Assembly (NCBI GenBank): GCA_031418715.1
Contig: JANOJL010000064.1
Span: 62,001 to 126,000 of the forward strand
Direction: 5' to 3'
From: JANMDU01 sp031418715
GTDB lineage: Bacteria > Pseudomonadota > Gammaproteobacteria > Burkholderiales > Burkholderiaceae_C
DNA length: 64,000 nucleotides
Made by a program: the position numbers and the translations under genes. Shown here one piece after another: positions 33,121 through 42,367 of this stretch (position 1 is its first letter; each line of letters starts with the position of its first letter). The notes beneath the pieces were generated by a model. The model did no database searches and was not told the origin of the DNA. It was given only the letters and a program-made list of their open reading frames with translations.

Positions 33121-33804
33121 TCACTTCTTAGCAGCAGGCGCTTTAGCAGCGGGTGCAGCAGCCTTACCATCCTTGGTGGGAGCAGCTTTGCCGGCTTTTG
33201 CATCAGCAGCAGGTGCTGCGGCAGCTGGCGCTTCTTCTTCAGCAGCAGCAATAGCCACCACAGAGACGATCACGGGATCGATCGTGCCGCGCTTGACAAC
33301 TTTCACGCCTTTTGGCAAGGTGATGTTGCTGACGTGCAAGCTGGCGCCCTTCTTCAGGCCAGACAAATCCACCGCGATGAACTCGGGCAGGTCTGCTGGG
33401 AGGCAAGACACTTCGATTTCATTCACAACGTGGTTCACCAGACAAGCATCCAGCTTGATGGCTTGCGATTCGGCTTCGCCGCTGAAGTGCAAAGGCACTT
33501 TCATGGTCAGCTTGGTGTTGGCATCCACGCGCTGGAAATCAACGTGTGTGACTTGTGGCTTGTACGGGTGATACTGCACATCGCGCAGTAACACTTTGGC
33601 CTCTGCGCCAGCAATTTCCATGTCCAAAATGGTGGCATGGAAAGCTTCTTTTTTCAGGGCAAACCACAGCGCGTTGTGATCGAGTTCGATCAGCGCGGGA
33701 GCAGTGGTGCCACCGTAAACAATACCCGGGACTTTACCCGTGAGGCGAAGACGGCGGCTCGCACCCGTACCTTGCTTTGCGCGCTCAAATGCGACGAATT
33801 TCAT
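33121..33804 (-). CDS. rplY: 50S ribosomal protein bL25 (CTC form)
   Basis: The ATG at 33804 has GGAG seven bases upstream, unlike the ATG at 33810; the protein is 227 residues. The N-terminal bL25 domain binds 5S rRNA (RRLRLTGKVPGIVYGGTTAP, LRDVQYHPYKPQVTHVDFQR), followed by the TL5/CTC domain (LHFSGEAESQAIKL, ADLPEFIAVDLSGLKKGASL). The last 40 residues are a low-complexity Ala/Lys/Pro tail. Downstream of prs, as in many betaproteobacteria. Confidence 0.95.
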   Translation of the reverse strand: MKFVAFERAKQGTGASRRLRLTGKVPGIVYGGTTAPALIELDHNALWFALKKEAFHATILDMEIAGAEAKVLLRDVQYHPYKPQVTHVDFQRVDANTKLTMKVPLHFSGEAESQAIKLDACLVNHVVNEIEVSCLPADLPEFIAVDLSGLKKGASLHVSNITLPKGVKVVKRGTIDPVIVSVVAIAAAEEEAPAAAAPAADAKAGKAAPTKDGKAAAPAAKAPAAKK

Positions 33805-33916
33805 AATCATTCTCCAGTTGAAGTGTGCCGCGACCAGCTCACCTCGGATTTAACAACCTGCATCCAGCAACATCGCTAGAAACAGGGCTTGCAGCTGAAA
33901 AAAGCAGCTGCGACTT

Positions 33917-33936
33917 TTAACGGCCTGAGCCGTTAA
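33917..33936 (-). other. Stem-loop between prs and rplY
   Basis: TTAACGGC-CTGA-GCCGTTAA is a perfect 8-bp stem with a 4-base loop, just after the prs stop. A second short inverted repeat (GCAGCTG twice around an A-run, 33891-33910) follows. They may attenuate read-through or mark processing; no long T-run follows the first stem. Confidence 0.5.
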
Positions 33937-33949
33937 TTCAATACATTCC

Positions 33950-34924
33950 TCAGAACAAATCGCTTTGATCTGAGAACAAACTCATCACCGATTCGCCGTG
34001 TGCGATGCGCTGAATCGTCTCAGCAAACAGCGGCGCAACGCTCACTTGGCGGATGCGGCCACAAGCGCGCGCAGATTCAACCAAAGGAATCGTGTTGGTG
34101 ATCACCACCTCATCCAGTGCCGAGCCTTTCGCAATGCGATCAATCGCAGGGCCGCTGAAGACAGCATGTGTGCAATAGGCATAAACTTTTTTCGCGCCGC
34201 GCTCTTTGAGCACTTCGGCCGCTTTCACCAGCGTGCCAGCAGTGTCGATCATGTCATCCATGATCACGCAATTGCGGCCATCGATCTCGCCGATCACATG
34301 CATCACTTCTGAGACATTGGCTTTCGGCCGGCGCTTGTCGATGATCGCCAAATCGCAGCCGAGCTGTTTGGCCAACGCACGCGCACGCACTACACCGCCC
34401 ACATCGGGCGAAACAACAATCAAATCTTCATAATTTTTGCTGCGCAAATCATTAAGCAACACAGGTGATGCGTAAATATTGTCAACCGGGATATCAAAGA
34501 AGCCCTGAATCTGATCGGCATGTAAATCCATCGTTAGCAGGCGAGAAACGCCCACGGTTTGCAACAAATTCGCCACGACTTTGGCAGAAATCGGCACGCG
34601 GCTCGAACGTGGGCGGCGATCTTGCCTTGCATAACCGAAATACGGAATCACAGCGCTGATGCGCTCAGCCGATGCACGCTTTAATGCATCCACCATGATC
34701 AGCAATTCCATCAAATTTTCATTGGTGGGCGCACAGGTCGATTGCACGACAAACACATCCCGGGCTCGCACGTTTTCCGTGATCTCGACAGTGACTTCGC
34801 CATCCGAGAAACGCCCTACAGTTGCGCCGCCAAGCTTGATGCCCAGATGCGCCGCGATTTCCTGTGCCATGACAGGGTTAGCGTTGCCGGTGAAAACCAT
34901 GAAATCGGGATGTTGCTGGGTCAT
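33950..34924 (-). CDS. prs: Ribose-phosphate pyrophosphokinase (PRPP synthase)
   Basis: The ATG at 34924 gives 324 residues; the longer frame upstream runs across a tRNA gene and is not coding. It makes PRPP from ribose 5-phosphate and ATP. Signatures: FVVQSTCAPTNENLMELLIM, IPYFGYARQDRRPRSSRVPI, the metal site LLTMDLHADQIQGFFD, and the PRPP loop VIMDDMIDTAGTLVKAAEVL. The order ispE, tRNA-Gln, prs, rplY is the common betaproteobacterial arrangement. Confidence 0.97.
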   Translation of the reverse strand: MTQQHPDFMVFTGNANPVMAQEIAAHLGIKLGGATVGRFSDGEVTVEITENVRARDVFVVQSTCAPTNENLMELLIMVDALKRASAERISAVIPYFGYARQDRRPRSSRVPISAKVVANLLQTVGVSRLLTMDLHADQIQGFFDIPVDNIYASPVLLNDLRSKNYEDLIVVSPDVGGVVRARALAKQLGCDLAIIDKRRPKANVSEVMHVIGEIDGRNCVIMDDMIDTAGTLVKAAEVLKERGAKKVYAYCTHAVFSGPAIDRIAKGSALDEVVITNTIPLVESARACGRIRQVSVAPLFAETIQRIAHGESVMSLFSDQSDLF

Positions 34925-34995
34925 GTCGGGGCGCCTTGTGGTCAGGTTTGTGGCCGTATGAATGTTTTTAAGCGACTTGCAACGAATAAGAAATT

Positions 34996-35072
34996 TGGCA
35001 GGGGAAGAAGGATTCGAACCTTCGCATGTCGGAATCAAAATCCGATGCCTTAACCAACTTGGCGACTCCCCT
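34996..35072 (-). tRNA. tRNA-Gln(UUG)
   Basis: Read on the minus strand it has acceptor AGGGGAG/TTCCCCT (last pair G-T), D-stem GCC/GGC, anticodon stem TCGGA/TCCGA with loop TTTTGAT (anticodon TTG at 35036-35038), T-stem GAAGG/CCTTC with loop TTCGAAT, and an encoded CCA. It lies between ispE and prs. Confidence 0.95.
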
Positions 35073-35124
35073 GCACTGGATAGCTTTGCAGCCACCCGAA
35101 AATTGCAGCGTTTGCTTTGATCTT

Positions 35125-36054
35125 TTAAGCCCAATCCAACAAAGGATGAGACGGCAGAGATTTGCAAACTCTTTGTTGCCATCCTAGCGATCCAGAGCGG
35201 GATTCAAAGCTTGTATCAAACTGGAAACCAGAAGGACAGGGCGCAAACACCGCGCTGCCAGAGCCTGTCATGCGGGGTGTTAAACCCTGTTGTTTGAGGC
35301 TAGCAAGCGCTTGAGACACTTGTGGTTCAATCAACTCGCCGACGCTCTGAAGATCATTGCGGCCAAAGCCGTAAGGATGCTCAGCAAAGAGCGAAATTAT
35401 AGCATGTGGCGTGTCGCGCTTCAAGTTTGCATCGCCAAAAATTGCAGGCGTGGGCAGCCCGTGAGGTGGCTTGAGAACGGCGAAATACTGGTTCGCATCG
35501 AGTATGCCCTCTGCCAAAGGCGCGATGATTTCACCGATGCCGCTGACCCAAGCGTTGCGCCCGCGCAGGAAAAACGGCACATCAGCGCCTAGCGCTAAGC
35601 CAATTTGCTCTAATTTTGATAGCGGCCAGCGTATATTCCATAAGTGGTTTAGCCCCAAAAGACAAGTGGCTGCATCGGATGAACCGCCACCCATGCCAGC
35701 TTGCGCTGGGATGCTTTTGCGCAGGCGGATGTGTGCGCCCAGCGCGCAGCCACTGGCTTGCTGCAAGGCTAGGGCGGCTCGGGTGCACAGATCGTCTGGC
35801 GGCAGTTGGGGATGGCCGCCTAGATCTTCACGAGAGTCTTCACGGGAAATTTGGCCGTCTTCACGCAGGAGCAGATCGATGCTGTCTTTCCAATCAATAA
35901 GTTGAAAAACGGATTCGATCAAATGGTAGCCATCGGCGCGGCGACCTGTGATGTGCAAAAACAGATTGAGTTTGGCGGGTGCGGGCAGGTGGAGCAACTC
36001 GCGCACGGGGGCGATGGGGGGCGCAAACTCGGATGCGTTGAGTGCGGCGCTCAT
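35125..36054 (-). CDS. ispE: 4-diphosphocytidyl-2-C-methyl-D-erythritol kinase
   Basis: The ATG at 36054, four bases after the lolB stop, gives 309 residues. This GHMP kinase phosphorylates CDP-ME in the MEP isoprenoid pathway. Signatures: LPAPAKLNLFLHITGRRADGYH (first motif), the ATP loop IPAQAGMGGGSSDAATCLL, LGADVPFFLRGRNAWVSG, and MTGSGSAVFAPC. A stretch at about 35606-35640 resembles the dispersed repeat but encodes normally aligned IspE sequence. Confidence 0.96.
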   Translation of the reverse strand: MSAALNASEFAPPIAPVRELLHLPAPAKLNLFLHITGRRADGYHLIESVFQLIDWKDSIDLLLREDGQISREDSREDLGGHPQLPPDDLCTRAALALQQASGCALGAHIRLRKSIPAQAGMGGGSSDAATCLLGLNHLWNIRWPLSKLEQIGLALGADVPFFLRGRNAWVSGIGEIIAPLAEGILDANQYFAVLKPPHGLPTPAIFGDANLKRDTPHAIISLFAEHPYGFGRNDLQSVGELIEPQVSQALASLKQQGLTPRMTGSGSAVFAPCPSGFQFDTSFESRSGSLGWQQRVCKSLPSHPLLDWA

Positions 36055-36056
36055 GG

Positions 36057-36608
36057 CTACTCCAAGATGATGCGTAATTGAGCTGGCGTGGGCTGCTGGC
36101 GCTTGGCAGAGATGCGGCCTTGCGCGTGGCGCGTGAGATCGACCTGCCAATCTGCGGCCGAGTTTGTTAACAATGAATCGCGACCTTGTAGCCAATCTAA
36201 TAATTGCTCGGGTGCGATTTGAACACCTGTGGTTTGCTCGATCATGCTGACAGCTGTGGGGAAACTGCGTTGAGTGCCGCCGCTGGTGAGCTGTGCGCTG
36301 CCGGGCGACCATTGCATTTGCGCCACGATGCTGCCCAAAGGCGAGAGCAGATCGAGCTGACCGGTTTGCGCATTGCCGCGCCATTCAAAGCTGCCTGAAA
36401 AGGCTTGCGCAGATGGGTTGACTGCATCGGGCGCAGCGTCTATCACAAGGCTGATGCGGCCAGCGAAGAATGAGCGCTGAACTTCGGGAACAGCATTTTT
36501 TAAAGTGAAAGGCTCTTTAGCCGTCATAGAAACTGCGCAACCTGCTATTGAAATGATAGTAATTGCTGCAAAGCATATGGCCTGTGTCAATCTTGCCAAA
36601 CGCATCAT
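36057..36608 (-). CDS. lolB: Outer-membrane lipoprotein receptor LolB
   Basis: From the ATG at 36608 the protein is 183 residues. A lipoprotein signal ends in the lipobox IAGC with Cys24. The mature part has FFAGRISLVIDAAP, FSGSFEWRGNAQTGQLDLLS PLG-type beta strands and EQLLDWLQGR, matching LolB, which receives lipoproteins from LolA at the outer membrane. Position just before ispE is the conserved one. Residues 17-31, including the lipobox, are encoded by an antisense copy of the dispersed repeat. Confidence 0.9.
   Translation of the reverse strand: MMRLARLTQAICFAAITIISIAGCAVSMTAKEPFTLKNAVPEVQRSFFAGRISLVIDAAPDAVNPSAQAFSGSFEWRGNAQTGQLDLLSPLGSIVAQMQWSPGSAQLTSGGTQRSFPTAVSMIEQTTGVQIAPEQLLDWLQGRDSLLTNSAADWQVDLTRHAQGRISAKRQQPTPAQLRIILE
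36518..36560 (+). repeat. Dispersed element, copy encoding the LolB lipobox
   Basis: On the plus strand: TAGCCGTCATAGAAACTGCG, then CCTGCTATTGAAATGATAGT. On the lolB strand it is read ITIISIAGCAVSMTAK. Confidence 0.85.
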
Positions 36609-36621
36609 CACCAATCACCGG

Positions 36622-38436
36622 TCACAGCTTCACCCGCAGGCGCTTGAGTGTCTCGACGAGCACTTCATCTTCTTTGTCGAGCAGCATGCATTCTTTGAAA
36701 ATACGCATCGCGCGATCACGCTGACCGCTAACCCAAAGCACTTCTCCCAAATGGGCACCGATTTCTGCATTAGGGTAGTTTTTGTAGGCTTGATCGAGCA
36801 GGCGAATCGCTTCTGCAAAATTACCCATGCGAAATTCCACCCAACCGAGGCTGTCTGTGATCGCTGGGTCGGCTGGGACGAGCTCGATGGCTTTTTGCAG
36901 CAGTGCTTTGGCCTCGGGTAAGCGCACGTTGCGATCTGCCAGCGAGTAGCCCAACGCGTTGTAGGCGTAGGCAAAATCGGGTTTGATCTCAATGGCTTGG
37001 CGCATCAGGCGCTCCATCTCGCCATAGCGCTGCAACTTTTCGGCCATGCTGGCTTGTTGGTACACCAGATCATGGTCGCGCGGGTTGCTCTGCACGCCCA
37101 GCAGCAGCAAATCGTAAGCGATTTGGAATTGTTTGTTATCGCGCAGGAGTTGTACTTCGGCGAGCAGCTTGCTGCGACGATCTGCTGCGCCTTCGGCACC
37201 TTGGCGCTCGGGCAGCTTGCGGATGAGATCGCGGGCTTCTTGCAATTTGCCTTGTTTGGCGAGCATGGAGGCGCGGCGGTTTTGCGTGCTGACTAAAGCT
37301 TGGGGGCTGTCGATCTTCTCTAGCCAACTTTCGGCGAGGGAAAAGTCTTTGCGCTTTTCGGCGATTTGCGCAAGCGAAAGATAGGCTTGTGTGAAGTTGC
37401 GCTGCTTTTCATCGCTGTTGCGCAAGGGCTGCGCCAATTCGATGAATCGTTTGAAAGAGGTGTCGGCTTTGTCGATTTGGTTGTCTTGCAGCTCTAAGCT
37501 GCCTTGCATGAGCCAAGCTTCTATGGTCTCAGGCTTTTCGCGGATGACGCGCTGCACTTGTTGGCTGGCCTCGGCGTAGCGCTGCCCATCTTGCAAGGCG
37601 CGCGCATAGGCCATGCGCACTTCGGTGATGGCATTGGGTGTGTCCAAATAGCGGCGCACGATGGGCTCAGCAGTGGGCTGCTTGGGATCCATGATTTCGA
37701 GCGCGAGCAAAGCAGGGCCCATAGCGTTGGCCTCGAAAGACTGGGCTTTGGCAGCAGCTTCCAAAGCGCCGCTAGCATCGGCAGCAGACAAGCGCATGCG
37801 GCCAACTGCCGTCCAGCCTGCGGAGGCGGTGGCAGGCGCGTTGAGCGAATCGCCAATGGCTTGCTCCACGAGCGTGGCGGCGGTTTTTTTATCTGTTGCG
37901 CGGGTATACAAACGCGGAATTTGTGACAGCACAGAGCTGCGCTCAAGAACGGGCGTAAGCTGGACTTGGGTGCGCAGGGGTTCAGCCGTCTCAGGCACGC
38001 GGTTGAGTGCGAGCAAGACTTGCAAGACCTGCAAATTGGCATCGCGCGACTGAGGCTGGGCTTGCTTCCAAGCGCGGGCGGCTTGCAAGGCAGCATCACC
38101 AGAGCGGGCTTGAATGGACATTTCCACTGCGCGTTGGAAGAGGGCAGCATCGTTGGTTTTGCGGGCAGCATCCAGCATGAGCGAATAGGCGGTGGCTGCG
38201 CTTCCGCCAAGAGAAGAAATCGCGTTCAACTCGCCAACAAGCAGTTGATAAAACAGCTCGCCGTCCATGGCGGAATTGGCAATGCTGGATGTGGTGGTTG
38301 GTGTGCTGGGTACAGGGCGCGCTGGGCTGCGCTGCTGGGCAAGCACTAAGCTTGTGGCCGATGTGGCTAAAAGCAGGGCAAAAGCTGTGCAAGCAGGCGC
38401 GAAGTGCAATGTGAAGGAAGTTGGGCGTGAGGGCAT
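36622..38436 (-). CDS. Exported tetratricopeptide-repeat protein
   Basis: The 604-residue protein has a signal peptide (to about residue 34) and many helical TPR-like units, clearest near the C-terminus: YAYNALGYSLADRNVRLPEA, ITDSLGWVEFRMGNFAEAI and GAHLGEVLWVSGQRDRAMRI. It is predicted periplasmic or surface attached. It precedes lolB by 13 bases, a pairing I know from other betaproteobacteria, so a role in envelope assembly is plausible but unproven. Confidence 0.85.
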   Translation of the reverse strand: MPSRPTSFTLHFAPACTAFALLLATSATSLVLAQQRSPARPVPSTPTTTSSIANSAMDGELFYQLLVGELNAISSLGGSAATAYSLMLDAARKTNDAALFQRAVEMSIQARSGDAALQAARAWKQAQPQSRDANLQVLQVLLALNRVPETAEPLRTQVQLTPVLERSSVLSQIPRLYTRATDKKTAATLVEQAIGDSLNAPATASAGWTAVGRMRLSAADASGALEAAAKAQSFEANAMGPALLALEIMDPKQPTAEPIVRRYLDTPNAITEVRMAYARALQDGQRYAEASQQVQRVIREKPETIEAWLMQGSLELQDNQIDKADTSFKRFIELAQPLRNSDEKQRNFTQAYLSLAQIAEKRKDFSLAESWLEKIDSPQALVSTQNRRASMLAKQGKLQEARDLIRKLPERQGAEGAADRRSKLLAEVQLLRDNKQFQIAYDLLLLGVQSNPRDHDLVYQQASMAEKLQRYGEMERLMRQAIEIKPDFAYAYNALGYSLADRNVRLPEAKALLQKAIELVPADPAITDSLGWVEFRMGNFAEAIRLLDQAYKNYPNAEIGAHLGEVLWVSGQRDRAMRIFKECMLLDKEDEVLVETLKRLRVKL

Positions 38437-38487
38437 CAGGGCATGATAATCGAATGGACTGAATAGTTTCCTTTGTGTGGAGAATCT

Positions 38488-39348
38488 GTGCCTGAATTAC
38501 CTGAAGTTGAAGTGACCCGATTGAGTTTTGCCAGCCGGATTGCTGGTGCGCGTGTGCAAGATGTGCATGTAGGTAAACCGCTGCGCTGGCCGTTTGGCGT
38601 GGGGCTGGCGGGCGGCGCGGCTGAGGCGGCGCAGGTGCTTGTTGGCGCGAAAGTGCAGGGCGTGCGCAGGCGGGGCAAGTATTTGTTGGTGGATTTGGCT
38701 TTGGCCGCGTCAGGCAAGAAAAACGGGCTGCTGATCATTCATCTGGGCATGTCGGGCTCGCTTTTGTTTTCTACGGAATTACCTGGTGTGGGCAAGCACG
38801 ATCATTTCAGCTTGCTCACTTCGCAAGGCGAACTGCGCTTGAACGACCCGAGGCGTTTTGGCGCTGTGATTTTTGCGTATTCAGAGAGCGATGTATGGCC
38901 CAGAAAGCTGCTCTCAGGTTTGGGTGTGGAGCCGTTGACTTCTGATTTTCTGACAGAAGCCTTTCACGCTGCTTTGAAAAAGCGCACATCCCCCATCAAA
39001 CAAGTCTTGCTGGCTGGCGATATCGTGGTGGGTGTGGGCAATATTTACGCTTCTGAAGCTTTGTTCATGGCGGGCATTCGGCCGACTCTGGCTGCCAACA
39101 AGCTCAGCCTGCCGCGAACGCGCAAGCTGCATGCTGCGGTGGTGCAAGTATTGAACGCGGCACTGATCAAAGGCGGCAGCACTTTGCGCGATTTTTCGAG
39201 CGCTTCTGGGGAGAATGGTTATTTTCAACTGGAAGCAAATGTGTATGGCCGAGAAGGCCAATCTTGCCGCGTGTGCGCTGCGCCTATTGTGATGATTCGA
39301 CAGGGGCAGCGGAGCACGTTTTATTGTGCTGTGTGTCAGAAATTCTAA
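38488..39348 (+). CDS. mutM: Formamidopyrimidine-DNA glycosylase
   Basis: I choose the GTG at 38488 because it follows GTGTGGAGAATCT and gives PELPEVE immediately after the initiator; Pro2 must be N-terminal to act as nucleophile. The 286-residue protein excises 8-oxoguanine and cuts the abasic site. Other marks: Lys in VRRRGKYLLVDL-type loop (here VRRRGKYLLVDL), LRLNDPRRFGAVI, VVGVGNIYASEALF, and a C-terminal zinc finger SCRVCAAPIVM/STFYCAVCQKF. Divergent from the TPR gene. Confidence 0.97.
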   Translation: MPELPEVEVTRLSFASRIAGARVQDVHVGKPLRWPFGVGLAGGAAEAAQVLVGAKVQGVRRRGKYLLVDLALAASGKKNGLLIIHLGMSGSLLFSTELPGVGKHDHFSLLTSQGELRLNDPRRFGAVIFAYSESDVWPRKLLSGLGVEPLTSDFLTEAFHAALKKRTSPIKQVLLAGDIVVGVGNIYASEALFMAGIRPTLAANKLSLPRTRKLHAAVVQVLNAALIKGGSTLRDFSSASGENGYFQLEANVYGREGQSCRVCAAPIVMIRQGQRSTFYCAVCQKF

Positions 39349-39362
39349 GCATTTTAGGGTGG

Positions 39363-39405
39363 TAGCCGTTATAGAATATGCGAAGTTTGCTATCAAATAG
39401 ATACT
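39363..39405 (+). repeat. Dispersed element, intergenic copy after mutM
   Basis: TAGCCGTTATAGAATATGCG is followed by TTTGCTATCAAATAGATACT. It fills most of the 92-base gap between convergent mutM and the M16 protease gene and has the 5' extension TTTTAGGGTGG. Confidence 0.9.
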
Positions 39406-39440
39406 ATTCGAGAACGGGAACACATCTGCACGACAAGCTT

Positions 39441-42341
39441 TTAAAAAGTCCCGGCGACCACCTCTCTCAGCTGAGAGACATCCAAATATTTCTTCAAAGC
39501 TGCATTCACAGCTTTGGCATCTAACTCGTCGTATTTCGCATCAAACTCCAAATTCGCATCAAAAGCGCGACCTTCTCGCAGGTTGAAGGCAATCGTGTCA
39601 ATCGCGTTGGCAGGTTGCGTGAGCCGATCTTTCCTGCGAGCGAGGATGGCTGATTTGGCAGAGCCAACTTCGGTGGCACTGTAGCCCCTTTCGCGCGTCT
39701 GCTCCATCACCTCACGCACTGCAGTACGTAGTCGGTCCAAGTTTTGCGGTGCAAAACTGGCGCCGATGTCGATCGATGCGGCGTTGCCGTACCAGGGAGC
39801 ATCGAGCGATGAGCCCACGCCATAAGAGATGCCCTCTTGCTCTCGAATGCGTTGAAAGAGCCCCAAGCGCGACATGATCTCGATGCCAGCGAGCAGCGGC
39901 GCGAAATCAGGGTGGCGCTGGTCCAGAGGGAAAGCGATACGGGCGGTGTAGGTGGCATTGGCTTTTTCGGGCACTTGGAGTTTGCTGAATACCTCGCCCA
40001 CTGGCACAGCATGCTCGCCTGCCCAAGGTGCGTGAGGCTCTTTGCTCGCCCAATCTGCCCACAGGCTTTGCAGCTGCGCTTGTACGGGTGCAAGCTCGAT
40101 TGGCCCAGCGAAGACGAATTCACCATGTTGTGCGCCGCTAAAACGCTGCCAATAGGCTTTGAGCTGCGCGGCAGTGGCTTCGCGCATTTGGCGCTCGGTG
40201 TCATCCAGTAAACTTACCTTGCGCGGATCGCCTGCTGTGTAATGCGAGCGATGGTTGCGCTCTAGCAAGTTACCAGCGATGCTGTTCGGGTTGGTTTTTA
40301 TCGGCTGCATGCTCGCCACCATGGCGCGTTGGTTACGCTCAAACACCGCATTTTCAAACGCAGGGCGGCGCAGCAGATCGCTCAGCATGGCAAGCACTGC
40401 AGCTGCATTCTGCGCAGGAAATTCCAAGCTTGCAGATAGCGCGCCGACCGAGCTAGAGAAGCGAATGCTGGCATCCAACTCTTGCAAACGCGCTTTGATT
40501 TGCTGCGCATCCATCGCAGCAGAATTTCCAACCCCCGGTGAGGAGGCCGCCATGCCATCGGTCAGCAGCGGAGCGATCATGTTGGCCAACACGCCTGAGC
40601 CGCGAACGGATTCCACGGTGCCCCAGCGCAAGCGCAGCGTGCCTTGCACGCGGTCGTCTTTGGCTTGGCGCGTCATCACCGCCACTTTGAGACCCGGCTG
40701 CCCTGCAACAGTTAACCGGCCTTGCTTAGTGTGTTGGGCCATCGTTTCGTGGCTGATGGTGAAGCTCGGTGCGTCTTTCTTGACGGGTATGCTGGGTAAG
40801 TTCGCATTTTTAGAGTCATTTAGGGCAGTAGCCGTTATAGATTGTGCGCTAGGTGCTATTGAATTGATAGTGGATGAGACAAGCTGATCAACTGCGTTCG
40901 TAGACGGAGCGAGGGTTTGCGGGGCGCGGGCGAGCGTGTTGCCAACTGGAATAGGCAGGAAAAGGCCAGTGGTGCGATTACTGGGCACGAGATAGGTCTG
41001 CGCGGCTTTATGAACCTCTTCCAAGGTGATTTTTGCGACCAATTCGCGCTGCATCCAAAGCAAGCGCCAATCGCCGCTGGCGACCGCTTCGCTCAATGAT
41101 CGGGCCATCGCTTCGCTGTTGCGAAACATCGCGCGTTGACCTGCCTGGATGCTGCCACGCGCGGTTTCTAATTCTTGTGCAGTGGGGCGATACACCTCCA
41201 CCACTTTCGCCAAAATCGCTGCTGACGATAGCGCTTTGACTTCATACTGCGCATCGCTATCTGCAGCAGCGCGTTCTGGCAAACCAATGCCTGCCCAGAG
41301 CTGCGAAGGCTCACGTTGACCGCGAAAGTAAGCCCATTCGGTCACGGCGAGTTGTTGCAGGGTGAGCGCTTTCTCCAGTGGCCCGCCTTCTTGGCTCAGG
41401 GTGGTAGCGAGCAAAGTAGCGGCGATAGCTTCGCGCGTGGGGCCAGCCGGGCCGTGGTAGGCCACGGCGGCGCTTGCCAGGCCGCCTGTGCGCCGCAAGA
41501 TCACTTGCTTTTCGCCCTCTTGCGGGGGCTCGGCGCTGTAGGTGTTGGGCAGAGGAGCCGCGGGCTTGGCGATGCCGCCGAATTCGCGCCAGATGCGGTT
41601 TTTGACTTCATCGGGATTGAAATCGCCTGCGATGATGAGTGTGGCGTTGTCGGGGCGGTAGTGCTGTTGGTAGAAGGCATACAGGCGGGCGTGCGGTACA
41701 TTTTCGATGTCAGCGCGGGTGCCAATGGTGGAGTGGCCGTAGCCATGTGAGGTGTAAGCGGCGCTTCGCATGCGATCACTCAGAATGCGGCTCGGTTCAT
41801 TTTCTCCGCGCTCAAACTCATTGCGCACCACCGTCATTTCGCTTTTCAAATCTTCGGGTGTGAAGCGTGCTTGCGTCATCATCGAAGCGAGCCAGCCGAT
41901 CATGAAATCTAGGCGCTCAGGCAGCTTGCCGTCGTTGGTCACGAAATTGGCGAAATAATTGGTGCGATCCACGGAGGTGGTGCCATTCCAGCGCATGCCC
42001 AGCGATTCCATGCTGGTTTTGGCGTCGGCATATTTGGGCGGTGTGCCCGCGCCGCTGGGCTTGAAAAGCATGTGTTCGAGCAAATGCGCCGAACCATATT
42101 CGCTCAAGCCTTCATGCCGCGAGCCCACGCGGTAAGTGATGTTCACGCTCATCGCCGGGCGCTGCGTGTCGCGCAACAGCAGCACTTGCAAGCCATTTGG
42201 CAAACTGTATTCCCGCACATCGCCCAACTCGCGCACGAAGCTCAAGCTGGCGTTGGCTGGGGAAGAGGCGGTTTGGGCGGTGGCGAAGTGAGCCGTTGCG
42301 AGTGTTGCGGTGGCGAAAAGACTCAAAATGATTTTGTACAT
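39441..42341 (-). CDS. M16 family zinc metallopeptidase, two-domain (pitrilysin-like)
   Basis: The 966-residue exported protein (signal to FATAQ, residue 23) has the inverted zinc motif HLLEH at residues 86-90 with the downstream Glu in VVRNEFERGENEPSR. Two M16 halves follow: residues 40-470 active, and 545-966 the inactive-type partner (IAFPLDQRHPDFAPLLAGIE, EGISYGVGSSLDAPW). It probably degrades peptides in the periplasm. The linker (residues 491-505, STINSIAPSAQSITAT) is encoded by an antisense copy of the dispersed repeat. Confidence 0.92.
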   Translation of the reverse strand: MYKIILSLFATATLATAHFATAQTASSPANASLSFVRELGDVREYSLPNGLQVLLLRDTQRPAMSVNITYRVGSRHEGLSEYGSAHLLEHMLFKPSGAGTPPKYADAKTSMESLGMRWNGTTSVDRTNYFANFVTNDGKLPERLDFMIGWLASMMTQARFTPEDLKSEMTVVRNEFERGENEPSRILSDRMRSAAYTSHGYGHSTIGTRADIENVPHARLYAFYQQHYRPDNATLIIAGDFNPDEVKNRIWREFGGIAKPAAPLPNTYSAEPPQEGEKQVILRRTGGLASAAVAYHGPAGPTREAIAATLLATTLSQEGGPLEKALTLQQLAVTEWAYFRGQREPSQLWAGIGLPERAAADSDAQYEVKALSSAAILAKVVEVYRPTAQELETARGSIQAGQRAMFRNSEAMARSLSEAVASGDWRLLWMQRELVAKITLEEVHKAAQTYLVPSNRTTGLFLPIPVGNTLARAPQTLAPSTNAVDQLVSSTINSIAPSAQSITATALNDSKNANLPSIPVKKDAPSFTISHETMAQHTKQGRLTVAGQPGLKVAVMTRQAKDDRVQGTLRLRWGTVESVRGSGVLANMIAPLLTDGMAASSPGVGNSAAMDAQQIKARLQELDASIRFSSSVGALSASLEFPAQNAAAVLAMLSDLLRRPAFENAVFERNQRAMVASMQPIKTNPNSIAGNLLERNHRSHYTAGDPRKVSLLDDTERQMREATAAQLKAYWQRFSGAQHGEFVFAGPIELAPVQAQLQSLWADWASKEPHAPWAGEHAVPVGEVFSKLQVPEKANATYTARIAFPLDQRHPDFAPLLAGIEIMSRLGLFQRIREQEGISYGVGSSLDAPWYGNAASIDIGASFAPQNLDRLRTAVREVMEQTRERGYSATEVGSAKSAILARRKDRLTQPANAIDTIAFNLREGRAFDANLEFDAKYDELDAKAVNAALKKYLDVSQLREVVAGTF
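40829..40871 (+). repeat. Dispersed element, copy in linker of the M16 protease gene
   Basis: TAGCCGTTATAGATTGTGCG is followed by GGTGCTATTGAATTGATAGT, with the 5' extension TTTAGGGCAG. It is antisense to the gene and open in its frame. Confidence 0.9.
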
Positions 42342-42367
42342 AGGTTTACTTTAAACTGCATTGACTC

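Noticed and set aside
33950..35182. Longer prs frame extending upstream of 34924
   Set aside because: The extension crosses the tRNA-Gln gene and has no family similarity; the ATG at 34924 matches known PRPP synthase starts.
35606..35640. Repeat-like sequence inside ispE
   Set aside because: Matches the element partly, but is in a different frame and encodes a stretch that follows normal IspE sequence; could be chance.
35125..36384. 419-residue version of ispE
   Set aside because: The first 110 residues are Arg/His-rich shadow sequence of lolB; the ATG at 36054 fits IspE.
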